Positions 1-6,047 of a DNA stretch of 36,500 nt are shown one piece after another. The stretch is from Nitrospira sp. UBA2083 (GTDB lineage Bacteria > Nitrospirota > Nitrospiria > Nitrospirales > Nitrospiraceae), in the NCBI GenBank assembly GCA_002331625.1, contig DCZN01000050.1:19583-56082 (forward strand). Reading direction: 5' to 3'. The notes below the pieces were generated by a model. The model had not been told where the DNA came from, did no database searches, and worked only from the letters and a program-made list of their open reading frames with translations. The translations under genes were made by a program, and so were the position numbers. The first letter of the stretch is position 1. Every line of letters starts with the position of its first letter.

Positions 1-241
1 GCACGACAACTTCACATGGCATGTCGCCCTGTCCGACCCTCTGCCTGATGACAAGTGGAGCGGCTATACCGGCTTCATCCATAGTGTGCTCTATAATGAG
101 TATCTGAAGACCCACCCGGCGCCTGAAGACTGTGAGTACTACCTCTGCGGACCGCCGATGATGAATGCCGCCGTGATCAAGATGCTGTTGGATTTGGGTG
201 TCGAGCGAGAAAACATCATGCTCGACGACTTCGGAGGATGA
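1..241 (+). CDS. nqrF: Na+-translocating NADH:quinone reductase subunit F, C-terminal part
   Basis: Only the last 79 codons are in the window, in the frame whose codons begin at position 2, ending in TGA at 239-241. The visible part carries the NAD-binding end of a ferredoxin-NADP reductase-like domain, including [13 protein letters not shown], the conserved C-G-P-P nicotinamide-site motif, and it ends LDDFGG as NqrF proteins typically do. NqrF is the FAD and 2Fe-2S subunit that accepts electrons from NADH on the cytoplasmic face of the Na+-NQR complex. It is followed after 6 nt by apbE and then nqrM, both maturation factors for this complex, which supports the call. The gene is cut by the window edge, not visibly broken. 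Confidence 0.93.
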   Translation, partial: HDNFTWHVALSDPLPDDKWSGYTGFIHSVLYNEYLKTHPAPEDCEYYLCGPPMMNAAVIKMLLDLGVERENIMLDDFGG

Positions 242-247
242 GCCTCC

Positions 248-1303
248 ATGCATCCCTCCATTCCGCGCTCCCGTGCGCTGATCGCCTTGATCGTCCTGCT
301 GGCTGCCGGTACCGGTTTCGGCCTGCTTCGTCCTGACCTACCTGTCGCAGAGCTGCACATGAGTGGTCGGACTATGGGAACCACTTATAACGTGAAATAC
401 CGCCCCACCCAGAATAGTCCCTCGCTAAAGGCCATGCAGATCGAAGTGGACGCCTTGCTGGCCGAGATCAATCACACCATGTCCACCTATGACCCGGAAT
501 CGGAACTGTCGCGCTTTAACCGTCTGCGCACTACCAACTGGGTGCCTGCATCCGCTCCTCTCCGTTCCGTGCTCAAAGCCGCGCTGGAGATCGGCGCCCA
601 AAGCGAAGGGGCGTTTGACATCACAGTCGGCCCCCTGGTCAATCTCTGGGGCTTTGGCCCGGAGGTGCATCCGGACCGCATCCCGCTTGAACGTGACATC
701 GCCGCCGCCCGTGCGCGCAGCGGACTTGATAAAATTACAGTCAGTGATACCCAGTCAGCTATACGCAAGCACCGCCCTGATGTCTTCTTGGATCTGTCCG
801 GGATCGCGAAGGGCTACGGGGTGGACCGTGTGGCTGAACTCATGACCGGACACGGCATTGAGCATTATATGGTGGAAATCGGGGGCGAGATTCGCGTCCG
901 CGGGTTCAAGGATCAGAATACACCCTGGCGTATTGCAATTGAGAAACCGTTGTCGGGGGAACGCTCGGTGCACACGATGCTGGCACTCAGCGACATTGCC
1001 CTCGCCACCTCGGGCAATTATCGGAACTTTTTTGAAATCGCCGGGCGACGCTATTCCCATACCATCGATCCGACCACCGGCCGACCGGTCGATAATCATC
1101 TGGTGTCGGTGACGGTACTGGCGGAGACCAGCATGCGAGCCGATGCCTGGGCCACCGCCTTTCAGGTGTTGGGGCCTGAGCGTGGCATGACCATCGCTGA
1201 ACGGTTCAATCTTCCCGTCCTTTTCGTCATCGAACGGGATGGACAATTTGAAGAGCGCGTCTGTTGTACCTTCCAACGGTACAGGAAACAGGAGCTGTCA
1301 TGA
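248..1303 (+). CDS. apbE: FAD:protein FMN transferase ApbE
   Basis: This 351-residue protein transfers FMN from FAD to a threonine of target flavoproteins, in this context NqrB and NqrC. Residues 11-28 form a hydrophobic N-terminal segment that fits a signal or lipoprotein-like anchor, so the enzyme should work on the periplasmic side. ApbE-family signatures are visible: GTTYNVKY near residue 44, DLSGIAKGYGVD near residue 180, ATSGNYRNFF near 253 and the SHTIDPTTGRPV motif near 270. The ATG at 248 has a GGAGG sequence about 9 nt upstream, overlapping the end of nqrF. Its TGA overlaps the ATG of nqrM in an ATGA arrangement, so the three genes are translationally coupled. Confidence 0.95.
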   Translation: MHPSIPRSRALIALIVLLAAGTGFGLLRPDLPVAELHMSGRTMGTTYNVKYRPTQNSPSLKAMQIEVDALLAEINHTMSTYDPESELSRFNRLRTTNWVPASAPLRSVLKAALEIGAQSEGAFDITVGPLVNLWGFGPEVHPDRIPLERDIAAARARSGLDKITVSDTQSAIRKHRPDVFLDLSGIAKGYGVDRVAELMTGHGIEHYMVEIGGEIRVRGFKDQNTPWRIAIEKPLSGERSVHTMLALSDIALATSGNYRNFFEIAGRRYSHTIDPTTGRPVDNHLVSVTVLAETSMRADAWATAFQVLGPERGMTIAERFNLPVLFVIERDGQFEERVCCTFQRYRKQELS

Positions 1304-1527
1304 CCATTTTCCTGGTGACCTTTCTTGTCATGGTGATTGCGATCCTGGCGATGGCGGTGGGTGTCCTGCTCGGTCGCCGTCCGATCGGCGGCAGTTGCGG
1401 CGGTCTTGAACGCCTTGGGCTGGAGTGCGATGCCGGCTGTGACAAGCCCTGCCCGGAACGGCTTGCCTTCCTCCAGACGCAAGGTCCTTCACGGACTCTT
1501 CAACCTCAATCCACGAAGCCTGATTGA
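1300..1527 (+). CDS. nqrM: Na+-NQR maturation protein NqrM (DUF539)
   Basis: A 75-residue protein with one N-terminal membrane segment (about residues 3-23) followed by the family's cysteine cluster: GGSCGGLERLGLECDAGC then DKPCPE. NqrM is needed to assemble the iron centre held between NqrD and NqrE, probably by delivering Fe through these cysteines. I chose the ATG at 1300 because it overlaps the apbE stop (ATGA) and follows AGGAGC. An in-frame start at 1264 would lie inside apbE and add residues not seen in the family. The tail after the last cysteine (about 25 residues, rich in Thr, Gln, Ser) is longer than in the better-known homologues. Confidence 0.9.
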   Translation: MTIFLVTFLVMVIAILAMAVGVLLGRRPIGGSCGGLERLGLECDAGCDKPCPERLAFLQTQGPSRTLQPQSTKPD

Positions 1528-1580
1528 GCCAGCCGGATGCGAGAGCAACTTGGCTCGTGGAGAGGAAAAGGAACACCAGA

Positions 1581-1795
1581 TAGCCCGCATTATTCATGAA
1601 CGCTTCTACTGCACCCGCCGATACGCCGCTACGACAAGCCTGACCGTGGTCTTCTCACGGCCAGGCGGGCAGGCTCATCCCTCCCGACCTCGACGTACTG
1701 ATTCAAGTACGCCTTGGTCTCTCGGGGCTCCGCGTGCCCGTCTCGCGTGGCGTCTTGGCGGTTTCGTCACGAACCGTCATGAATTATGCGGGCTA
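1581..1795. repeat. Palindromic mobile repeat with imperfect terminal inverted repeats, copy 1
   Basis: A 215-bp non-coding element bounded by imperfect 21-22 bp inverted repeats. The left end reads TAGCCCGCATTATTCATGAA (1581-1600) and the reverse complement of the right end reads TAGCCCGCATAATTCATGAC. A second copy in opposite orientation with a different middle lies at 5789-6020. The shared parts are the ends plus the inner GCACCCGCCGATACGCCGCT block (1611-1630) and the TTTCGTCACGAACCG block (1762-1776). It has no ORF of its own, so it resembles a MITE or a large REP-type palindrome moved in trans. Confidence 0.75.
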
Positions 1796-2056
1796 GGGAG
1801 CCATGACGGCGCCGCTTCACAGACCACCGGTTACGCCTAGCCACCCCCTATCTGGTCCACCCAGCCACCATCGTAGAGAAGATCGGAAAGCCGAAGATAT
1901 CCACATCTATTACTTGTCGCTCAGCGATGATGGAATGCGACGAAACGTGGAGACCTACGCCAACCTGGCGGCTTTCAGTTCACCAGAGGCGACCGATGGT
2001 TGAGTGTTGGATTGAGCGTGTTATGCGGAGCTCGAAACAGTGTGAGGAGACGTGAA
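1796..2056. other. Non-coding stretch between repeat element and toxin gene
   Basis: I see no convincing gene here. A short plus-strand reading frame (1803-2003) has no ribosome binding site and no recognisable domain. The end of this stretch contains GAGCGTGTTATGCG (about 2014-2027), a short similarity to the GGCGTTATGC motif of the two hairpin repeats at 2.8 and 3.4 kb, but too short to call a cassette site. Confidence 0.4.
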
Positions 2057-2311
2057 TCAGTAGTGGAATCGGAGTTGCGCAATTTCTAGGGCATCATTGA
2101 CCACGCGATACACCATGCGATGTTCATCTGTAATCCGCCGCGACCAAAATCCCGATAGCGCATGCTTCAATGATTCCGGTTTGCCGACGCCACCGAAGGG
2201 TTCGCGTTGTGTGTCTCGGATGAGCTTGTTGATCCGTTCCACCATGCGTTTGTCGTGCTTCTGCCAATACAAGTAGTCTTCCCATGCCTCGTCTGCGAAC
2301 ACCAACTTCAC
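2057..2311 (-). CDS. yoeB: Txe/YoeB family toxin (RelE-fold mRNA endonuclease)
   Basis: An 84-residue protein matching the YoeB family over its full length. It starts MKLVFADEAWEDYLYWQK, has the REPFGGVGKPE and LKHALSGFWSRRIT blocks and ends in LRFHY, where the family has its C-terminal catalytic HY. YoeB binds the ribosomal A site and cuts mRNA when its antitoxin is lost. The start ATG overlaps the stop of the upstream antitoxin gene (ATGA), the standard order of yefM-yoeB. All expected active-site regions are present, so the toxin looks intact. Confidence 0.93.
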   Translation of the reverse strand: MKLVFADEAWEDYLYWQKHDKRMVERINKLIRDTQREPFGGVGKPESLKHALSGFWSRRITDEHRMVYRVVNDALEIAQLRFHY

Positions 2312-2559
2312 TTTGCCAGCTTCCGCTCAATGCCTTTGCCAGCGTTCAGTTGCGCAACGGCTGAGAGGAGTCTCTTGGCGTTGGCAGGCGTTCGTAGAAG
2401 ATAGGCTGTTTCTTCAAGTGCTTTGTAGTCTTCGAGCGACAGCATCACAACGGACTGTTCGCCATTGCGAGTGATAATCAAGGCCTCGTGGTCATCGCAT
2501 ACCCGGTCCATGGCGTGAGCGAGATTGGCACGAACGGCGGTATAGGTCAGCGTATCCAT
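2308..2559 (-). CDS. yefM: YefM/Phd family antitoxin
   Basis: An 83-residue antitoxin beginning MDTLTYTAVRANLAHAMDRV, with the conserved ALIITRNGEQSVVMLSLEDY block around residues 29-50 and an acidic to amphipathic tail that would wrap around the toxin. The N-terminal half forms the DNA-binding Phd fold. I chose the ATG whose first base is 2559 because AGGAGGC lies just upstream and the family starts there. An upstream in-frame start at 2625 would add 22 unrelated residues and cover the operator. The gene is first in a two-gene operon with yoeB, and two TGTACA palindromes lie 16-33 nt upstream of the start. Confidence 0.93.
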   Translation of the reverse strand: MDTLTYTAVRANLAHAMDRVCDDHEALIITRNGEQSVVMLSLEDYKALEETAYLLRTPANAKRLLSAVAQLNAGKGIERKLAK

Positions 2560-2574
2560 AACAGCCTCCTGTTC

Positions 2575-2592
2575 TGTACATGTTACTGTACA
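2575..2592. promoter_or_regulatory. Candidate YefM-YoeB operator: two TGTACA palindromes
   Basis: Two perfect TGTACA hexamers sit at 2575-2580 and 2587-2592, 12 bp apart centre to centre, directly upstream of yefM on the minus strand. As I recall, the E. coli YefM-YoeB operator uses paired palindromes with a TGTACA core at the same spacing. The match in core and spacing makes autoregulation by the antitoxin complex likely. Confidence 0.75.
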
Positions 2593-2775
2593 TATGAGTA
2601 CGCGAAATGTCCAGTATGCCCACAATGCCTACCCCCATGCCATCAGACGCTACGGGATAAGACCGTGTACTGTTGGTAAATTCACAGATTCGGCCAATAG
2701 TGGGCTACAAGAGTATGTGAGCCGTCTGGCCTCATTGTGCTTCATACACAACACATGAAAGTGGTTTTTCAGTTG

Positions 2776-2819
2776 CCTCTCACTGAAACGCCAACATTTA
2801 TGGCGTTATGCTTGGAACA
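2776..2819. repeat. Hairpin repeat with AACGCCA stem, copy A
   Basis: A 44-bp sequence containing the inverted repeat AACGCCA / TGGCGTT around a 7-nt loop (2787-2807). It recurs with few mismatches at 3443-3485, so the two copies bracket the two-gene DUF2283 module. The stem ends in GGCGTTATGC, which recalls the right end of integron attC sites, although the core is not a strict GTTRRRY. Confidence 0.6.
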
Positions 2820-2941
2820 AGAATTCCAGACAGGTCGGTAGATAAACGCCCGGCTTTTCAGTAGACTTGCTTGCGACACATCTTGCGACTCTTTCCCTAT
2901 TTGCCGATAGACGAGATAGGTTGCTATCTGTAGATAAGGGT

Positions 2942-3184
2942 ATGGCCGAATATAAGTTCACGGAATATTTTGAGCAGGAGGTTCTCCGGAAGCGCTCATA
3001 CCTCAAGAAAGAGTGGTGTATATTTGTACTGGAACATTCCATTCGATCGGAACCTCAAGAGCATAACCGATTTCGGTTTTGGGCCGCGATCCCGCAACTT
3101 GGCGGCCGTTACCTAAGAGTAGTAACGCTAGAAGACAAGGTGACGATTCACAATGCATTTCCCGATCGAGGGTTTACACCATGA
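2942..3184 (+). CDS. Small protein of a DUF2283-linked two-gene module
   Basis: An 80-residue protein starting MAEYKFTEYFEQEVLRKRSY and ending in HNAFPDRGFTP. The middle (EPQEHNRFRFWAAIPQL, then GGRYLRVVTLEDKVTIHN) has the look of a compact beta-rich RelE- or DUF4258-like fold, but I cannot name the family with certainty. Proteins of this type are commonly encoded just before DUF2283 proteins, as here: its TGA overlaps the ATG of the next gene (ATGA). A toxin-antitoxin-like role is a guess from size and arrangement. The ATG at 2942 follows a TAAGGG; longer in-frame starts from 2867 lack a plausible ribosome binding site. Confidence 0.75.
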   Translation: MAEYKFTEYFEQEVLRKRSYLKKEWCIFVLEHSIRSEPQEHNRFRFWAAIPQLGGRYLRVVTLEDKVTIHNAFPDRGFTP

Positions 3185-3399
3185 AGCTCAACTATCATCC
3201 TGACACGGATTCGCTGTATATCGATCTTTCTGAGAGACCGAGCGTAGAGAGTCGCGAAGTGTCCGAGGGCGTCGTGCTCGATTACGATTCGAATGGACGG
3301 TTGGTGGGGATTGATATCGACAATGCCGCCAACAAGGTCGAATTACAGAAATTGATCCTCAGCAAGCTTCCCGGTAAGGTCGAAACCGACGCTGCCTAA
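3181..3399 (+). CDS. DUF2283 domain-containing protein
   Basis: A 72-residue protein with the DUF2283 signature across its length: MKLNYHPDTDSLYIDLSERP at the N-terminus, then EGVVLDYDSNGRLVGIDIDN. The fold is small and beta-rich and its biochemical function is unknown. The start is fixed by the ATGA overlap with the preceding gene. The stop codon TAA lies inside GCCTAAC (3394-3400), which is how many integron cassettes end, with the stop codon in the first core of attC. Confidence 0.88.
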   Translation: MKLNYHPDTDSLYIDLSERPSVESREVSEGVVLDYDSNGRLVGIDIDNAANKVELQKLILSKLPGKVETDAA

Positions 3400-3504
3400 C
3401 GTGTCGCTTTGTACCAGACTCGTCATACATCGCCCCGCCGCCGCATCTCATTGAACGCCAACAATTATGGCGTTATGCTCAGAACATTCAGTGCTGTGTT
3501 AGAC
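3394..3504 (+). other. attC-like recombination site
   Basis: GCCTAAC (3394-3400, fits RYYYAAC) and GTTAGAC (3498-3504, fits GTTRRRY) are 111 bp apart outer edge to outer edge, within the size range known for attC sites, and lie between two small same-strand genes. The interior contains the hairpin repeat copy B at 3443-3485. Pairing next to the cores is only partial, so the site may be degenerate. An alternative right boundary is the GGCGTTATGC at about 3469-3478. Confidence 0.45.
3443..3485. repeat. Hairpin repeat with AACGCCA stem, copy B
   Basis: Second copy of the repeat at 2776-2819, again with AACGCCA and TGGCGTT facing each other across a 7-nt loop, followed by ATGCTCAGAACA where copy A has ATGCTTGGAACA. 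The stem is fully conserved while the flanks vary, as expected if the folded form matters. Confidence 0.6.
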
Positions 3505-3569
3505 GGACAGAACAGCTCACATCCGGCTCTTCCGCGAATCGGCTTAAACAGTGCTAGCCAGGTGAAGTG

Positions 3570-3782
3570 ATGTCCGGAAATCAACGAGACTTTGCGGCTC
3601 GGTCAGCCGAAGAGCGAGAGTGGATGCTCAATAACACTTGGTGCGGTGCATGTGGCAAAGCTGACCTTGGGATGAGCTCGCCCCAGGAGTACGACGAGGA
3701 CGGTCGTGTTTACGTGGAAGGGCGCTGTCGTAAGTGCGGGCAGGCAGTTCGGTCGGAGATCACTGAGAAGGGTGCTAGTTAA
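3570..3782 (+). CDS. Small zinc-ribbon-like protein, cassette-type
   Basis: A 70-residue protein with two cysteine pairs, WCGACGK near residue 25 and CRKCGQA near residue 54, that fit a zinc ribbon. The N-terminus MSGNQRDFAARSAEEREWML and the acidic middle (QEYDEDGRVYVEGR) resemble small hypothetical proteins I associate with mobile integron cassettes. No function is known to me. The ATG at 3570 is preceded by AGGTGAAG; a GTG at 3567 directly before it is also possible. It lies between two attC-like sequences and on the same strand as its neighbours. Confidence 0.72.
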   Translation: MSGNQRDFAARSAEEREWMLNNTWCGACGKADLGMSSPQEYDEDGRVYVEGRCRKCGQAVRSEITEKGAS

Positions 3783-3855
3783 CAAGTCATTTCAGCTGAC
3801 GTTGGTCTCGTTGCCTCCCTCCAAGCCCACCGGTGCGAATCTTCAACATTAGACC
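3777..3855 (+). other. Degenerate attC-like sequence
   Basis: Directly after the stop of the zinc-ribbon gene, GTTAACAAGTCATTTCAGCT (3778-3797) strongly resembles the left half of environmental attC sites. The expected complementary right half is not evident. CATTAGAC (3848-3854 region) is one base away from a GTTAGAC core and lies 4-5 nt before the next start codon. Confidence 0.4.
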
Positions 3856-3858
3856 ATC

Positions 3859-4452
3859 ATGACTATTGATGCACATCTAAAGAAACAGGCAGAGATCGGA
3901 AGATGGATTAACGATCACCTTGCTCGCCCCTTCTCTGTGGATCGGAAGCGTCAGCTTGCACTGGCATACTTCGATCTCGCAATCGAACATCACGCAAGGA
4001 ATATGCTTGCTGTGCACATCTGAGCTGTACGGTCCGATGTATGCCCTCTTAAGGGTGGAATTTGAGGCGCTCGGAAGAGGCCTATGGCTATCCCATGTTG
4101 CCAAGGATGAGGATGCCGACAAGTATGAGAAGGACGAACTGGATATTGGATTCGGCACCTTACTTAATCTGCTGGAATTCTAGATTGGCTTGCCGAATGG
4201 TCCGTTGTCCACACTCAAGTCAAAACGCTGGTCGATCTTCTGCAGCTTCACGCATACCGGGTATCAAGCGCTTGTTCGTAGAGTAACGCAGACACACACA
4301 GGTCCCATAAACTATCCTGCAGAAGAGGTGATCTCGGCTCTCAGTCTAGCGGGGACTTTTGCATTACTTGCGGTGGCGCAACTCTCCAGATGGCTGGCGA
4401 TCAAGACTTGGTCGACGCTACGCTGGCGAAAGCGAGAGAGTATGTGAGTTGA
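3859..4452 (+). pseudogene. DUF6988-like cassette protein, disrupted by two frameshifts and a stop
   Basis: Three reading frames must be joined to give one protein of about 195 residues. The ATG at 3859 opens an N-terminal part (HLARPFSVDRKRQLALAYFD) that stops at TGA 4021-4023. The homologous continuation, SELYGPMYALLRVEFEALGR and ATGRGLWLSH-like text, is one frame away from about 4018. That frame meets an in-frame TAG at 4181-4183, then continues with NGPLSTLKSKRWS and SFTHTGYQALVRR. The proper C-terminus MAGDQDLVDATLAKAREYVS is again in another frame from about 4391 to the TGA ending at 4452. I recognise the pattern as DUF6988, a family common in integron cassettes; the family name is from memory. 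The gene is dead unless there are sequencing errors. Confidence 0.7.
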
Positions 4453-4733
4453 GCGTTCTAAGTGGTTTGAGGGGGAGCTCCCAGCAGAAGGCTTTCGCCC
4501 ACTGTTGGGTTCCCTCTGTGCTGTGCTCGAAAGCCACCCCTGAGTTTAGCCGTCCAGCGGACATGGATATTGCAGGGGACAGTAGAGATTTCCGTGTGGC
4601 CTTGAATTACTCTTCTGGCACTTCCCGGCTGCCTGAGCTTGGTTAGATTCTTAATAATGGGAATGTAAGGCATCATGATCATGAAGTACGTGGATGAATT
4701 TCTCGATTGCGCGGTGGCGAGATTGCAAGTTAC

Positions 4734-4900
4734 GGAAAGTTTGCCTTGATTTTCACTCATCTGCCTGTGTAGCTTCTGGTTTCGTTGGGATTCCCAGTGT
4801 ATGTAGATCGTGCGGTTGTCACTTCGAACCACGACCTCTAAATCTACTATTCGGCGATACACGAACGATTCCCATTCGACAATATCCTGATCCACCGTAA
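4734..4900. repeat. Direct repeat of about 166 bp, copy 1, upstream of usp
   Basis: Begins GGAAAGTTTGCCTTGATTTT and ends GATCCACCGTAA. A second copy in the same orientation lies at 5530-5695, with near-identity over the first 50-60 bp and scattered differences later. The copies bracket the universal stress protein gene. A reading frame crossing copy 1 on the minus strand is stopped in copy 2, so I treat the repeat as non-coding. The rest of the gene-free stretch 4453-4961 shows nothing recognisable. Confidence 0.8.
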
Positions 4901-4961
4901 GACGAACGGTCGTTCTTTGATCTTATTGAATTGGTCGCCACTGGCTTGAAAGAAGGCGGTT

Positions 4962-5393
4962 ATGCCTAACACAATCTTGGTTCCGGTCGACGGCTCGGAG
5001 AGCGCGATGCGTGCACTGCATCTTGCCATTGAGCGAGCACGTGAAAAACCACAAGGTCGCGTGCATCTCGTGACTGTGCACCCCCCGCTACGTGTGTACG
5101 GCGAAATCCAGGTCTACGTGGGCGACAAGAAAGCAGCGGAACTGGCATCGCAGCATGATCGCGATATTCTCGAACCGGCGGAGCAAATGCTGCGCTCGTC
5201 GGGCGTGGCGTTCGCGAGTAGTTCGGCGGAAGGCGATGCCGCCGAACAGATTGTGGAGTGCGCCAAGGCAGTTGGGGCCGACGAAATTGTCATGGGATCG
5301 CGTGGACTCGGGCGTATTGCTGGGCTCGTGATGGGCTCGGTCACCACCAAGGTCGTCCATCTGACCCAGGTCCCCGTCACGCTGGTCAAATGA
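4962..5393 (+). CDS. Universal stress protein, UspA family, ATP-binding type
   Basis: A 143-residue single Usp domain. It begins MPNTILVPVDGSESAMRALH, with the conserved V-D-G-S phosphate-binding strand end, and has the ATP-binding signature G-2x-G-9x-G-S as GSRGLGRIAGLVMGS near residues 111-126, followed by VTTKVVH and the closing PVTLVK strand. This places it among ATP-binding Usp proteins that act as cytoplasmic stress or energy-state sensors. AAGAAGG precedes the ATG at 4962. It stands alone between two direct repeats, about 650 bp before nhaD; a functional link to ion transport is possible but not shown. Confidence 0.92.
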   Translation: MPNTILVPVDGSESAMRALHLAIERAREKPQGRVHLVTVHPPLRVYGEIQVYVGDKKAAELASQHDRDILEPAEQMLRSSGVAFASSSAEGDAAEQIVECAKAVGADEIVMGSRGLGRIAGLVMGSVTTKVVHLTQVPVTLVK

Positions 5394-5529
5394 CTCCGGG
5401 TTTCGACGCAACATTGCAAGCCAATCACGCTCATTGAACGGAAAACCGAGAGATGGTGATGTCCCTCTTGCATCATCAGAGAAACGCAGGCCAGAAATCT
5501 CACCGAGTTGCCTTCTACGCATGCTCCGT

Positions 5530-5695
5530 GGAAAGTTTGCCTTGATTTTCACTCATCTGCCTGTGTAGCTTCTGGTTTCGTTTGGATTTCCGGTGTATCT
5601 GGATCGTCCGGTTGTCACTTCGAACCACGATCTCTGGATTTCTCATTCGGCGGGACACTGACGATCTCCGTCCGACAATTCCCGATCCACCGTAA
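5530..5695. repeat. Direct repeat of about 166 bp, copy 2, downstream of usp
   Basis: Same orientation as copy 1 at 4734-4900: GGAAAGTTTGCC start, the GGTTGTCACTTCGAACCACG block in the middle (5608-5627) and GATCCACCGTAA at the end. The sequence between it and the palindromic element that begins at 5789 is unassigned. Confidence 0.8.
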
Positions 5696-5788
5696 AGACA
5701 ATCAACAAATTTCTCGTCGACAGTCGCCTGATCGGTGCTTGCACGACGACCGCTTTGCGACGGTAGCAGGATCGCTCTTTCGCATCGC

Positions 5789-6020
5789 TAGCTCACATTG
5801 TTCATGACGGTTCGTGACGAAACCGTCTTGGATAGTTTCTGGTTCAAAGTTTCAGGTTTCAAGTTCCAAGTTTTAGGCTCCAAGTTTCCGGACAACCTGA
5901 AACATGAAACCTCAAACTCGAAACGGTCGATCGAGACGCTTCACGAACGACGAGCGACGGATATTGTCGCAGCGGCGTATCGGCGGGTGCAGTAGAAGCG
6001 TTCATGAAGAATGTGGGCTC
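5789..6020. repeat. Palindromic mobile repeat, copy 2, inverted relative to copy 1
   Basis: The left end TAGCTCACATTGTTCATGAC matches the reverse complement of the right end of the 1581-1795 element. The right end, CGTTCATGAAGAATGTGGGC (5999-6018), matches the reverse complement of that element's left end. The blocks GGTTCGTGACGAAACCG and AGCGGCGTATCGGCGGGTGC are shared too. The middle (about 5838-5925) differs: it is a low-complexity tract of GTTTCAAG/AACCTGAAAC-like words that can fold back. The element ends 28 bp before the nhaD start and may carry or disturb its promoter. Confidence 0.75.
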
Positions 6021-6047
6021 GGATCAACGCGAAGCAGAGGGAGCGTC

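Noticed and set aside
1337..2003. Plus-strand reading frames across the palindromic element and beyond
   Set aside because: They overlap nqrM in another frame and then run through the repeat; no ribosome binding site and no protein-like pattern.
4458..4895. Minus-strand reading frame of 145 codons across direct repeat copy 1
   Set aside because: The equivalent frame in copy 2 is interrupted by stop codons, there is no ribosome binding site and no recognisable domain.
5838..5925. GTTTCAAG-type tract as a possible CRISPR or tandem repeat
   Set aside because: The words vary in length and sequence and there are no regular spacers; it is a low-complexity fold-back tract inside the palindromic element.
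5904..6047. 48-codon N-terminal extension of nhaD
   Set aside because: It lies within the palindromic repeat, is highly charged and has no ribosome binding site, whereas ATG 6048 follows GAGGGAG and a hydrophobic start.
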